Positions 25,713 through 33,536 of a stretch of 52,335 nucleotides of DNA are shown here, piece after piece. The DNA is from JAJTHJ01 sp046316025 (GTDB taxonomy: Bacteria > Pseudomonadota > Gammaproteobacteria > Burkholderiales > Burkholderiaceae_F). Location of the stretch: contig JBKCXU010000048.1 of assembly GCA_046316025.1 (NCBI GenBank), forward strand, positions 1-52,335. The letters are read 5' to 3'. The notes under the pieces are model-generated. The model was given only the letters and a program-made list of their open reading frames with translations. It was not told the origin of the DNA and did no database searches. Each line of letters starts with the position of its first letter. Position 1 is the first letter of the stretch. The position numbers and the translations under genes were made by a program.

Positions 25713-27584
25713 CTAAACACGCACCGGCCCCACCAACACCAGGTTGAACACCGACGAGTCGACGCCCACGAGCTGCCGCAGCTTGTCGTCGGCCACCACC
25801 GAGACGCGGTCGCCATAGCGCCGCAGGCGCGCCAGTAGTCGTTGCAAGTGCGGCGCCTCGGCCGCGTGCAGGGCCTCGATGTGCAGCGTCAACGTGGTCG
25901 GCGTGCGCGCCAGCAGGCGCTCCAGCGGACGCGCGGCGCGGCGGAAGAAGCGCGGCTCCAGCAGCCCGCGCAGGATCAGCGACACGGCCGGCACCGGCTC
26001 GTGGACCACGTGCAGCGCCGCGCGGCCGGCTTCCAGGTAACGCGCGAGTGCGGCACGCAGTGCGGCCAACGACGGCCCGACCACCACCGGCGCCAGGGCG
26101 GGTATCAGGCGCCGCCGCGCGTAGTCCGCCATCGACAGCGCGACGATCCAGTCGGCGATCACCCAGGGCAGATCGCGCGGTGAAGTCCAGGGCAGCGAGC
26201 GCGCAAAGGCCAGCCAGCGGCGCGGCCCGCCGCGCAGCACGCCGCGCGTGAGCAGGCGCCAGACGATGTGCCGCGTCTCGCGCGGGGTGAAGTCGCCGGC
26301 GTACAGCGCGTCGCGCAGGTAGCGGCGCTTGTTGCGCACCCGCTCGGCGATCGCGGCGTCGGTCAGCAGCGCGCCGTAGAACTCGACGTAGCGCGCCACC
26401 ATCGCGTCGTAGTCCATTTGCAGCGGCACGATGTTGGTGCCGGCCTGGGTGTTGTCGCAGTGAGTGTCGGGTGCGCGCAGGCGGCCGGCGCGCTCCAGGC
26501 GTTCGTAAAGCGGCGTGCGCGGCAGCGCGTGCAGCAGGCCGACCATCGCCGACTGGATGCCGGCAGCCATGATGAACTCGCGCTGCCGGTCGAAGGTCGC
26601 CAACGTGTCGTTGTCGAAGCCGACGATGAAGCCGGCCAGCACGTCGATGCCCTGCGCATAGATGCGCCGCACGTCGGCCAGGATGTCGCCGCCGGTGTTC
26701 TGCGTTTTCAGGGTCTCTTTCAGGCTCGCTTCGTCGGTGGTCTCGATGCCGATGAAGACCCAGGAGAAGTTGGCCGCGCGGAAGCGCCGCAGCAGCTCCG
26801 CATCGCGCGCCAGATTGAGCGAGGCCTCGGTGCCGAAGCCGAAGCGGTAGCCGTGGCGGCGCTGGTAGTCGGCCAGGTAGTCGAGCAGTTCCAGCGCCCG
26901 CGGGCGGTGGCCGATCAGGTTGTCGTCGACAAAGAAGACGCGCCGCACGCCTTGCGCGCGCAGCACGTCGAGTTCGCGCCCGATCTGCTCCAGGCTCTTG
27001 ACCCGCGGGCGGCGGCCGAACATCACGATGATGTCGCAGAACTCGCAGCGAAACGGGCAGCCGCGCGAGAACTGGATCGAGGCCATCGAGTAGCGGTCCA
27101 GCGCCAGCAGGTCGAAGCGCGGCGTGGGCGAGTCGGTCAACTCCACGGTGCCCAGTTCGCGGTACAGCCTCTGCGGCATGCGGGCCTCGTAGGCGCGGCA
27201 GAAATTCGGCCAGATGTACTCGGCCTCGCCGGCGATCACCGTATCGGCGAGTTCCGCGTACTTTTCCGGGCACAGCGAGGCGTAGCTGCCGCCGGCCACC
27301 ACGTAGTAGCCCTGCGCCTTGTAGTAGCGCAGCAGCTCGGTCTGGCGCGCGAACTGCACCCCCATGCCGCAGATGCCGACGATGTCCGCCTCGGGCGCGA
27401 GCGGCAGCGTCTGCACGTTCTCGTCGACGATCTCGACCTCCCAGTGCGGCGGGCAGAGGGCTGCCAGCGTCGCCAGGCCCAGCGGCGGATTGGTGCTGCG
27501 CCGTCCGGGCAGCACCTCGTCGATGGCCCATTTGAAGGTCCAGAAACTTTCCGGGAACTTCGGGTTGATGAGCAGCAGGCGCAT
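25713..27584 (-). CDS. B12-binding-domain radical SAM enzyme (DUF4070 type)
   Basis: 623 residues. A cobalamin-binding-like Rossmann domain (about 1-140, LINPKFPESFWTFKWAID) comes first. The radical SAM core carries its 4Fe-4S cluster on Cys176, Cys180 and Cys183 (SRGCPFRCEFCD), followed by VFFVDDNLIGHRPRALELL and the DUF4070-like region. The C-terminal 200 residues are Arg/Leu rich helices. Relatives include HpnJ/HpnR-like hopanoid enzymes and methyltransferases; the substrate here is not known. It diverges from a fatty-acid-hydroxylase-like gene over shared operator sites, which suggests lipid chemistry. Confidence 0.85.
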   Translation of the reverse strand: MRLLLINPKFPESFWTFKWAIDEVLPGRRSTNPPLGLATLAALCPPHWEVEIVDENVQTLPLAPEADIVGICGMGVQFARQTELLRYYKAQGYYVVAGGSYASLCPEKYAELADTVIAGEAEYIWPNFCRAYEARMPQRLYRELGTVELTDSPTPRFDLLALDRYSMASIQFSRGCPFRCEFCDIIVMFGRRPRVKSLEQIGRELDVLRAQGVRRVFFVDDNLIGHRPRALELLDYLADYQRRHGYRFGFGTEASLNLARDAELLRRFRAANFSWVFIGIETTDEASLKETLKTQNTGGDILADVRRIYAQGIDVLAGFIVGFDNDTLATFDRQREFIMAAGIQSAMVGLLHALPRTPLYERLERAGRLRAPDTHCDNTQAGTNIVPLQMDYDAMVARYVEFYGALLTDAAIAERVRNKRRYLRDALYAGDFTPRETRHIVWRLLTRGVLRGGPRRWLAFARSLPWTSPRDLPWVIADWIVALSMADYARRRLIPALAPVVVGPSLAALRAALARYLEAGRAALHVVHEPVPAVSLILRGLLEPRFFRRAARPLERLLARTPTTLTLHIEALHAAEAPHLQRLLARLRRYGDRVSVVADDKLRQLVGVDSSVFNLVLVGPVRV

Positions 27585-27689
27585 GCGGCGAACTCCGGAG
27601 ACGGGCGCCGCATCCGGCGTGGGGCACGAACTACCCCGACCCTCGCGGTACGCACGAGGCGGAGATTCGGCGCCGCACCGCCGACCGTC

Positions 27690-27705
27690 TGTTCGCTAGC
27701 GCACA
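27690..27705. promoter_or_regulatory. Dyad operator, radical SAM/hydroxylase intergenic, strong site
   Basis: TGTTCGCTAGCGCACA is a 16-bp dyad with seven of eight pairs complementary. It starts 106 bp ahead of the radical SAM ATG and ends 126 bp ahead of the hydroxylase-like ATG. The same word, with small changes, recurs at 30536, 34310 and 35312. Confidence 0.6.
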
Positions 27706-27732
27706 TTCGCGGTAGCGCGTGCCTCGCGTCTC

Positions 27733-27748
27733 GGTACGTTGGCGCACC
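27733..27748. promoter_or_regulatory. Dyad operator, radical SAM/hydroxylase intergenic, weak site
   Basis: GGTACGTTGGCGCACC is a weaker version of the neighbouring dyad, 43 bp away centre to centre, close to four helical turns. It shares the GGCGCAC half exactly with the strong site at 30536-30551. Confidence 0.45.
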
Positions 27749-27830
27749 GACGCCGCGCGCCCCTGCGCCTACGGTGCGAGTGGGTCGAGGCGCCCTGCCC
27801 CGCAGGCGCCGGATCGATCGGGAAGAATGC

Positions 27831-28409
27831 ATGCGTCCATTCGCCTTGGAACACAGCCCGGCTGGGTTTCGCGCCGACATCTTGCTGCACGGTGCCGCCA
27901 CCGTGGCGCTGGCGGCAGTGCTGCTGCTGGGCGGGCCGCGGCCCCGTGCGCTGGAACTGGCGGCGTTGGCGCTGGCCGGACTGGGCGGCTGGACGCTCGT
28001 CGAGTACGTGGTGCATCGCTTCGTGCTGCACGGCGTGCCACCGTTTCGCGGCTGGCACATGCAGCACCACCAGCGGCCGCACGCGCTGCTCGGCACACCG
28101 ACCGTCGTCAGCATTGCGGCCATCGGCCTGCTGCTCTTCCTGCCGGCCCTGCTGCTGGGCGATCTGTGGCGCGCCTGCGCACTGACTCTGGGGCTCACGG
28201 CCGGCTATCTGGCTTACACGCTCACCCACCACGCCACCCACCACCGCGCCGCCCGCAGCCCTTGGCTTGCGCACCGCAAGCACTGGCATGCCACGCATCA
28301 CCACGGCAAGCAGCCGGGCTGCTACGGCGTGACCAGCGGCTTTTGGGACGTTGTGTTCGGCACCACGCCCAAGACTTTCCCGTCGCGGCCCGCTCGCGGA
28401 CCGGTTTGA
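27831..28409 (+). CDS. Fatty-acid-hydroxylase/sterol-desaturase superfamily membrane protein
   Basis: 192 residues with about four membrane segments. The di-iron histidine clusters are all present: HRFVLH (about 63-68), HMQHH, HHATHH and HRKHWHATHHH. The superfamily hydroxylates or desaturates lipids using O2. ATG 27831 follows GGAAGAA. It opens a rightward run with the ferritin-like and csbD genes, and diverges from the radical SAM gene over the dyad operators. Confidence 0.88.
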   Translation: MRPFALEHSPAGFRADILLHGAATVALAAVLLLGGPRPRALELAALALAGLGGWTLVEYVVHRFVLHGVPPFRGWHMQHHQRPHALLGTPTVVSIAAIGLLLFLPALLLGDLWRACALTLGLTAGYLAYTLTHHATHHRAARSPWLAHRKHWHATHHHGKQPGCYGVTSGFWDVVFGTTPKTFPSRPARGPV

Positions 28410-28450
28410 TCGTTCATCGCTCGCTTACATCCACCCCGAAGGACCACACC

Positions 28451-29026
28451 ATGCTGACCCGCACCCATGCCTCCAACGTCAAGCCGCTGGCACCGGCCGA
28501 CCGCAAACCGCTGATGCTGGACGGCGCGGCGCTCGACGCCGCGCGCCGCAACCCGCCGGCGGCCGACCCGCCCTCGGCCGAAGACGCGCAGTGGCGCGAC
28601 GCGCTGATCGCGCTGCTCAACGACGCGCTGGCGACCGAACTCGTCTGCATGCTGCGCTACAAGCGCCATCACTTCACCGCTCGTGGTCTGGAGTCGCTCA
28701 AGATCGGCGAGGAGTTTCTGGCCCATGCGCGCAAGGAGGCGGTGCACGCCGACCGCCTGGCGCAACGCATCGTGCAACTGGGCGGCGAGCCGGACTTCGC
28801 GCCCGACACCTTGAGCCGCCGCAGCCATGCCGCCTACGACGAGTCGCGCGAACTGCGCGCGATGATCGAGGCCAACCTCGTTGCCGAGCGCATCGCCGTC
28901 GAAAGCTACAGCCAGAGCATCGCGCTGGTCGGCGCCCGCGACCCCAGCACGCGCCGCCTGCTCGAAGACATCCTGGCCGACGAGCAGGAGCACGCCGAGG
29001 AGTTGCGCGGCTGGCTGGCGGACTGA
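28451..29026 (+). CDS. Ferritin-like (bacterioferritin/Dps-type) di-iron protein
   Basis: 191 residues. After about 45 disordered residues, a four-helix bundle carries ferroxidase-type ligands: Glu in ALATELVCML, ExxH in RKEAVHADRL, Glu in NLVAERIAVESY and ExxH in DEQEHAEEL. Probable role in iron storage or detoxification during stress. It lies 41 bp after the hydroxylase-like gene and is likely cotranscribed. The haem-ligand Met of true bacterioferritin cannot be assigned. Confidence 0.85.
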   Translation: MLTRTHASNVKPLAPADRKPLMLDGAALDAARRNPPAADPPSAEDAQWRDALIALLNDALATELVCMLRYKRHHFTARGLESLKIGEEFLAHARKEAVHADRLAQRIVQLGGEPDFAPDTLSRRSHAAYDESRELRAMIEANLVAERIAVESYSQSIALVGARDPSTRRLLEDILADEQEHAEELRGWLAD

Positions 29027-29163
29027 CCGACCCGTGCGACTGCCGCCACCGCGACGGTAGTCGCCGCTGAGGTCGCCGCTGAGCGGCCTTTTTCCACCGG
29101 TGCCGCCGCGCGAGCGCGGTCGGCACCGACTTCGCGGCACTTCCACTTCCGACAGGAGTCGAT

Positions 29164-29400
29164 ATGAACTGGGATCGCATTCAAGGCAATTGGAAACAAG
29201 TCACCGGCAAGGCCAAGGTGCAGTGGGGCAAGCTGACCGACAGCGACTTCGAAGTCGTGGCCGGGCGGCGCGAGCAACTGGCCGGCAAGATCCAGGAACG
29301 CTACGGCGTGGCCAAGGAAGAAGCCGAACGGCAGCTCACCGAATGGCAAGACCAGGCGAACGAGTCGTGGTTCGAGGCGGAAAAGAAGCGCGAGCATTGA
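29164..29400 (+). CDS. CsbD-family stress-response protein
   Basis: 78 residues. MNWDRIQGNWKQVTGKAKVQ and WGKLTDSDFEVVAGRREQLAGKI match the CsbD domain across its whole length; the usual GxxxE end is replaced by an acidic/basic tail. Members are abundant small proteins of general stress regulons. ACAGGAG precedes the ATG. Confidence 0.93.
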   Translation: MNWDRIQGNWKQVTGKAKVQWGKLTDSDFEVVAGRREQLAGKIQERYGVAKEEAERQLTEWQDQANESWFEAEKKREH

Positions 29401-29515
29401 GCGCTTCGCCACGAGCATCGGCAATAGCGCCCTCATCCGGCGCCTGCGGTGTCAGCCTCTCACCCAACGAGAGGCAGATGCATGCCGCCGCAAGCCGACT
29501 TCGGCCCACGAGCCA

Positions 29516-29590
29516 CGCCCCCACCCCAACCCTCCCCCGCAGGCGGGGGAGGGAGTAACCCGCTCCCCTGCGAAGCGGGGGAGGGGGGCG
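29516..29590. repeat. C/G-tract inverted repeat, copy 3
   Basis: CGCCCCCACCCC, CCTCCCCCGCAGGCGGGGGA and the closing GGGGGAGGGGGG resemble the 25536 element. It lies in the 373-bp gap between csbD and the BON gene. Apart from it and the palindrome at 29684, that gap shows nothing else. Confidence 0.75.
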
Positions 29591-29683
29591 TGGCTGCCGA
29601 ACTTCGCTGGCGTTCCCGGAAAAAGGGGCGGTGGGTTCCTTGACCGCTTGAGCAAGCGCGCCAGCACCGAAGCCCCACATGCA

Positions 29684-29727
29684 ACAGCGCCCCGGGTTCG
29701 CAAGCGAACCCGGGGCGCTGTCGTTTT
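29684..29727 (+). terminator. Very long perfect hairpin terminator after csbD
   Basis: ACAGCGCCCCGGGTTCGC and GCGAACCCGGGGCGCTGT form an 18-bp perfect palindrome with only AA between arms, followed by CGTTTT. The T-run is on the plus strand, so it fits the csbD transcript, but a stem this strong would also stop the convergent BON transcript. Confidence 0.8.
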
Positions 29728-29773
29728 AGAGCGGAGCGCGCAGCGCCGCAGCCGGCGCGCGCCCCAACACGCG

Positions 29774-30088
29774 TTACTTGATCCGCATGTCGTTCTTGAC
29801 GGACTTGACGCCGCCCACGCCACGCGCGACCTCGACGGCCTTGGTGGCCGCAGCCGACGAGCTGACGAAGCCACTCAGTTGCACCACACCCTTGAAGGTC
29901 TCGACATTGATCTCGGCGACCTTGAGCGAGGGCTCATTCAAAATCGCCGCCTTGACCTTGCTGGTGATGACCGTGTCGTCGACGTATTCGCCGGTGCCTT
30001 CAGTCTGCGGCGTCGAGGCGCAACCGACGGCGGTGAGCGTGGTCGCGGCGATGAATACCGCGGAGACGAGATTGACGAGATGTTTCAT
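29774..30088 (-). CDS. BON-domain lipoprotein
   Basis: 104 residues. Lipobox TAVGC (Cys about 23), then one BON domain: DDTVITSKVKAAILNEPSLK...INVETFKGVVQLSGFV...ARGVGGVKSVKNDM. BON proteins (OsmY type) bind envelope phospholipid or stabilise membranes under osmotic stress. It is 52 bp after the YeaQ-type gene on the same strand. Confidence 0.92.
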   Translation of the reverse strand: MKHLVNLVSAVFIAATTLTAVGCASTPQTEGTGEYVDDTVITSKVKAAILNEPSLKVAEINVETFKGVVQLSGFVSSSAAATKAVEVARGVGGVKSVKNDMRIK

Positions 30089-30140
30089 GAAGGATTCTCC
30101 TGAAGTGGATGGAAGGAAGCGCCACGCCTTCGCGGCCGGA

Positions 30141-30395
30141 CTAGCCGGCGCGTCGGGTCAGCGCGTGAAAAAGGATCAGCAACAGCGCCGCCCCGACCAC
30201 GGCGACGAGCAGGCTGTAGAAGTTGAAGCCGGTGACCCCGGCAAAGCCAAACGTCGTGAAGACCCAGCCGCCGACCACCGCGCCGACAATGCCCAGCACG
30301 ATATCCATCAGCAGCCCCTGGCCGCTGCTGTTCACGAGTCTGCTGGCGATGAAACCGGCCACCAGTCCAAGAACGATCCATGCGAGTAGCGACAT
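30141..30395 (-). CDS. GlsB/YeaQ/YmgE family membrane protein
   Basis: 84 residues with three membrane segments: MSLLAWIVLGLVAGFIASRL, a second Gly-rich one (MDIVLGIVGAVVGGWVF) and a third at the C-terminus. The family is associated with stress response and was called transglycosylase-associated. A GGAG ribosome site lies 9 nt ahead of ATG 30395. It is divergent from a Crp/Fnr gene, with dyad operators 104 bp ahead. Confidence 0.93.
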   Translation of the reverse strand: MSLLAWIVLGLVAGFIASRLVNSSGQGLLMDIVLGIVGAVVGGWVFTTFGFAGVTGFNFYSLLVAVVGAALLLILFHALTRRAG

Positions 30396-30498
30396 TTGTT
30401 TCTCCTGCGAGTTGCCTGGTGAGGCGGGCCGCGCTTCCGCCGCGTACGACGCGGATCGGAAACCTGGAGTCAGGGTAACGAGCGCGGCGCGCGCGGTC

Positions 30499-30514
30499 GG
30501 TGCGCTGACGTACA
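30499..30514. promoter_or_regulatory. Dyad operator, YeaQ/Crp intergenic, weak site
   Basis: On the minus strand TGTACGTCAGCGCACC: differs from TGTTCGCTAGCGCACA at positions 4, 7, 8, 9-adjacent and 16. It begins 104 bp from the YeaQ-type ATG and lies 37 bp from the strong site. Confidence 0.5.
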
Positions 30515-30535
30515 CAAGGGGTGCGACCTCCCGCG

Positions 30536-30551
30536 GGTGCGCCAGCGAACA
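30536..30551. promoter_or_regulatory. Dyad operator, YeaQ/Crp intergenic, strong site
   Basis: On the minus strand TGTTCGCTGGCGCACC, 14 of 16 identical to the 27690 site. It ends 72 bp ahead of the Crp/Fnr ATG, so the regulator may control its own gene here. Confidence 0.6.
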
Positions 30552-30622
30552 AACAGGGCGCCGCGGTCGGCCTACAGTCGTCGTCTGATCCCCGGATCGC
30601 CGGGAATCGAGAGAGAAACCCA

Positions 30623-31336
30623 ATGTCCGCCGCGCCCGCTGTGCCGGTCTTCAATCGACTGATTGCGGCCCTGCCGCCGCGCGATGCGCGGCGTCTGCTG
30701 GCCGCCGCCGAACCGGTCGAACTCGAATTCGGCGCCGTGCTGTACGTGGCCGGCGCCCGCATCCGCCATGCCTACTTTCCGACCGCGAGCTTCATTTCGC
30801 AGATGATCCAGATCGATCCGCATGCGATCGTCGAGGTCGGCCTGATCGGCAACGAAGGGATGCTCGGTGCGTCGCTGGCGCTTGGCGTCGCGACGTCGCC
30901 GTTGAGCGCGCTGGTGCAGGGCGCGGGCCCCGCCTGGCGTCTGAGCGCCGCCGCGCTGCTGCACGAACTCGAACTCAGCGCGGCACTGCGCGCCCGCTTG
31001 CTGCGCTACGTGCAGATCCGCATCGGCCAGTTGGCGCAGACCGCCGGCTGCACGCGCTTTCACCGGGTCGAGCAGCGGCTGGCGCGCTGGCTGCTGATGA
31101 CGCAGGACCGCGCACACGCCGATGCCTTTCGCGTGACGCACGAGTTCCTCGCCTACATGCTGGGCGTGCGGCGGGTCGGCGTGACCACGGCGGCCCATGC
31201 GCTGCAAGCGCGCAAGCTGATCGACTATCACCGCGGCGCGGTGACGATCCTCGACCGCGCCGGCATGGAGGCCGCTGCCTGCGCCTGCTATCGCGCCGAT
31301 CTCGCCACCTACGACCGGCTGCTGGCCGCCCGATGA
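30623..31336 (+). CDS. Crp/Fnr-family transcriptional regulator (paralogue 2)
   Basis: 237 residues from ATG 30623 (GAGAGAAA upstream). Sensor barrel with VGLIGNEGMLGASLALGV at the cassette, dimer helix, then a winged helix: THEFLAYMLGVRRVGVTTAA is the recognition region. It resembles the regulator at 23746 over most of its length, including LGVRR-GVT. No iron-sulphur cysteines. It flanks two dyad sites and overlaps the UbiB-like gene by 4 bp (ATGA at 31333-31336). It is the best candidate to read the TGTTCGC...GCGCACA motif. Confidence 0.93.
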   Translation: MSAAPAVPVFNRLIAALPPRDARRLLAAAEPVELEFGAVLYVAGARIRHAYFPTASFISQMIQIDPHAIVEVGLIGNEGMLGASLALGVATSPLSALVQGAGPAWRLSAAALLHELELSAALRARLLRYVQIRIGQLAQTAGCTRFHRVEQRLARWLLMTQDRAHADAFRVTHEFLAYMLGVRRVGVTTAAHALQARKLIDYHRGAVTILDRAGMEAAACACYRADLATYDRLLAAR

Positions 31337-33012
31337 GCGCATCCGCCTTGATGCCCGTCGACGAGCCGGCGCCGGCGCAACGCGCCATGAGTTCCGGACC
31401 CACGCCCGGCGACGACGACACCGAACACGCCGCGCCGGGCACCGCCCGTCGGCTCACCCAGATCCTGCGTGTGCTCTTGCGGCACGGGATTCTGGGCATG
31501 TTGCTCGGCCGCGCTCGCCGGCCCTCGCCGCAGCAAGTGCGGACGGCCTTCGAGGAACTCGGCTTGGTCTTCATCAAGTTCGGACAGGTCCTGGCGATGC
31601 AACGCGATCTGCTGCCCGCCGCCTATGCCGATGAGCTGGAGTCGCTGCACGACGCGTTGCCGCCGATGCGCTTCGAGCGGGTGCGCGCGACGGTCGAGCG
31701 CGAGCTGGGTACGGCCCTGCCGGAGTTGTTTGCGTCCTTTGGCGAAGAGCCGCTGGCCGCGGCCAGCATCGCGCAGGTCCATGAAGCCACCCTGCACGAC
31801 GGCCGGCGGGTCGCGGTCAAGGTACGGCGGCCCGGCCTGCAAGCCACGATCGCCACCGACATCGCCGCCTTGAACGCGCTGGTCGCATGGGGCGAGCGGC
31901 TGCTGCCGCGTCTGCGTGCGTTCGACCTGCCGGTAATCGTCAAGGCGTTCGCGCGCGGCCTGAGGCGCGAGATCGACTTCGCGCACGAGGCGCGCGCCGT
32001 CAAGCGGTTTCGCGCCGCGGTGGCCGACTTTCCCGACCTGTCGATTCCGCAGGTCGTGCCGGCATTGTCGCGCGGTGCGGTGCTGACGCTGGAGTTTTCG
32101 CCGGGCGAACGGATCGATCACCACGCCAAGCTGCACCCGGAAGCGATGCCGCGGGCGATGAACGCGCTGGTGCGGCTGATGCTGCAGACGATCTTCGAGG
32201 AAGGCCTCTTCCACGCCGACCCGCACCCCGGCAACGTGTTCGTCCTGCCCGATGGGCGGCTGTCGCTGCTCGACTTCGGCAGCACCGGCGAACTGGACGA
32301 GCGGATGCGCGAATCGCTGATGCGGCTGCTCGAAGCGGTCGTCACGGGTGACGCGCGGGCCGCCACCGAGGCTTATCTCGAAATGGCCGTGCCCGGCGCC
32401 GGCGTCGATCGCGCCGGCCTGTTGACCGACATGAAGGCGGTGCTCTACGAGATCCGGGCGATCGACCGCGCCGACGTCGCCGTCGGGGGCGCGTTCGACG
32501 CGCTGCTCGCCGCCGGCAGCCGCAACGGCATGCACAACCCGGCGGAGTTCATGCTGCTGACGCGCGCCTTCGTGATTCTCGAATCGATGGTGCGGCAACT
32601 CGCCCCGGAGCACGATTACCTGCGCTCGTTCCGCGAGGAGATCGGGCGCCTGACCGCGCTGCACTTCGCGCCGGAGCGCATCAAGCGCAAGTCGCAACAC
32701 CTGGCGCGCGAAGTGGAGCGTCTGGTCAACGATGCGCCCGGCGACACCCGTCGCATCCTGCGCCGGGTCGCCGGCGGCGACCTGGGCCGGCTGCCGGGTG
32801 TGGAGGCGCTGGGCGCGCGCCTGAGCCGCAACCTCGAACGGCTGGCAAGCGCGGTGTCCTTCGCGGCGCTCGTGATCGGTGGCTCGATGCTGCTGCTCAC
32901 GCCGCTGGGCGGTTGGCACCATGTGTTGGGCGAAGCCATGATCGGCGGCGGCGTGCTCGGGATGCTGGTCGCCGCGATCCGCGCGCTGCGCCGGGTTCGC
33001 GACGCGCGCTGA
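31333..33012 (+). CDS. ABC1/UbiB-family atypical kinase
   Basis: 559 residues. The UbiB-like KxGQ motif is in LVFIKFGQVLAMQRDLLP, the Ala-rich nucleotide loop in AAASIAQVHEATL, the lysine in RVAVKVRRPG, the catalytic loop in LFHADPHPGNV (about residue 294) and the metal Asp in SLLDFGS. Two C-terminal membrane segments follow. UbiB proteins help extract ubiquinone precursors or other membrane lipids. Here it is in a stress block rather than a ubi operon, so lipid handling under stress is the likelier role. Confidence 0.88.
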   Translation: MSASALMPVDEPAPAQRAMSSGPTPGDDDTEHAAPGTARRLTQILRVLLRHGILGMLLGRARRPSPQQVRTAFEELGLVFIKFGQVLAMQRDLLPAAYADELESLHDALPPMRFERVRATVERELGTALPELFASFGEEPLAAASIAQVHEATLHDGRRVAVKVRRPGLQATIATDIAALNALVAWGERLLPRLRAFDLPVIVKAFARGLRREIDFAHEARAVKRFRAAVADFPDLSIPQVVPALSRGAVLTLEFSPGERIDHHAKLHPEAMPRAMNALVRLMLQTIFEEGLFHADPHPGNVFVLPDGRLSLLDFGSTGELDERMRESLMRLLEAVVTGDARAATEAYLEMAVPGAGVDRAGLLTDMKAVLYEIRAIDRADVAVGGAFDALLAAGSRNGMHNPAEFMLLTRAFVILESMVRQLAPEHDYLRSFREEIGRLTALHFAPERIKRKSQHLAREVERLVNDAPGDTRRILRRVAGGDLGRLPGVEALGARLSRNLERLASAVSFAALVIGGSMLLLTPLGGWHHVLGEAMIGGGVLGMLVAAIRALRRVRDAR

Positions 33013-33047
33013 CGCGCTTGCCGCGGACGCATCGCGCTCGGCAACTT

Positions 33048-33518
33048 TCACGAAGTCGGGTCGAAGTGCGCGGTTCGGGTCGCGCGGCCCGCCGACCACC
33101 AGCGCACAAGGAGCAAGGTCAGCGCGGGCAGGATCAGCCATTGCAGGATCGGCAGCAAACCGATTCCGCCGATAACTGGCATGGTCTCCGCATACGCCCA
33201 AGTATGGGCAACGTAGACGTTCTGCCACTCCGAATGCAGTGTCCAGGCGAGACCGACGACAATCGCCAAGGCAAGACCCGGCCAAGGTCGGCGCAGCGGC
33301 CAATGGGCATCGCGCAGGATCAGCGCGGCCGCAGCGAAACTGGTCAGCGCGATCAGCACGTCGCCCACCGTGCAATGCACGACGTTCCGGGCGAGTTGCC
33401 ACGGACCGACCGAGGCGGCGAAGGCGTAGAAGCGCAACTGCGCCAGCTCCCAGGCAAGATTCAGCACCAAGGCTGCGCCCGCCCAGAGCAAGGCGGGTCG
33501 CAGCCGTGCGTCGCGCAT
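33048..33518 (-). CDS. Integral membrane protein, function unknown
   Basis: 156 residues, with four or five hydrophobic segments (about 10-30, 50-68, 78-95, 115-140). Conserved-looking polar residues fall in LNLAWELAQLRFYAF and HSEWQNVYVAHTWAYAETMP, which is unusual for a plain membrane anchor and suggests a metal or quinone site. No family recognised. It is convergent with the UbiB-like gene. Confidence 0.75.
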   Translation of the reverse strand: MRDARLRPALLWAGAALVLNLAWELAQLRFYAFAASVGPWQLARNVVHCTVGDVLIALTSFAAAALILRDAHWPLRRPWPGLALAIVVGLAWTLHSEWQNVYVAHTWAYAETMPVIGGIGLLPILQWLILPALTLLLVRWWSAGRATRTAHFDPTS

Positions 33519-33536
33519 GGGCTACGCGCGCCGCCG

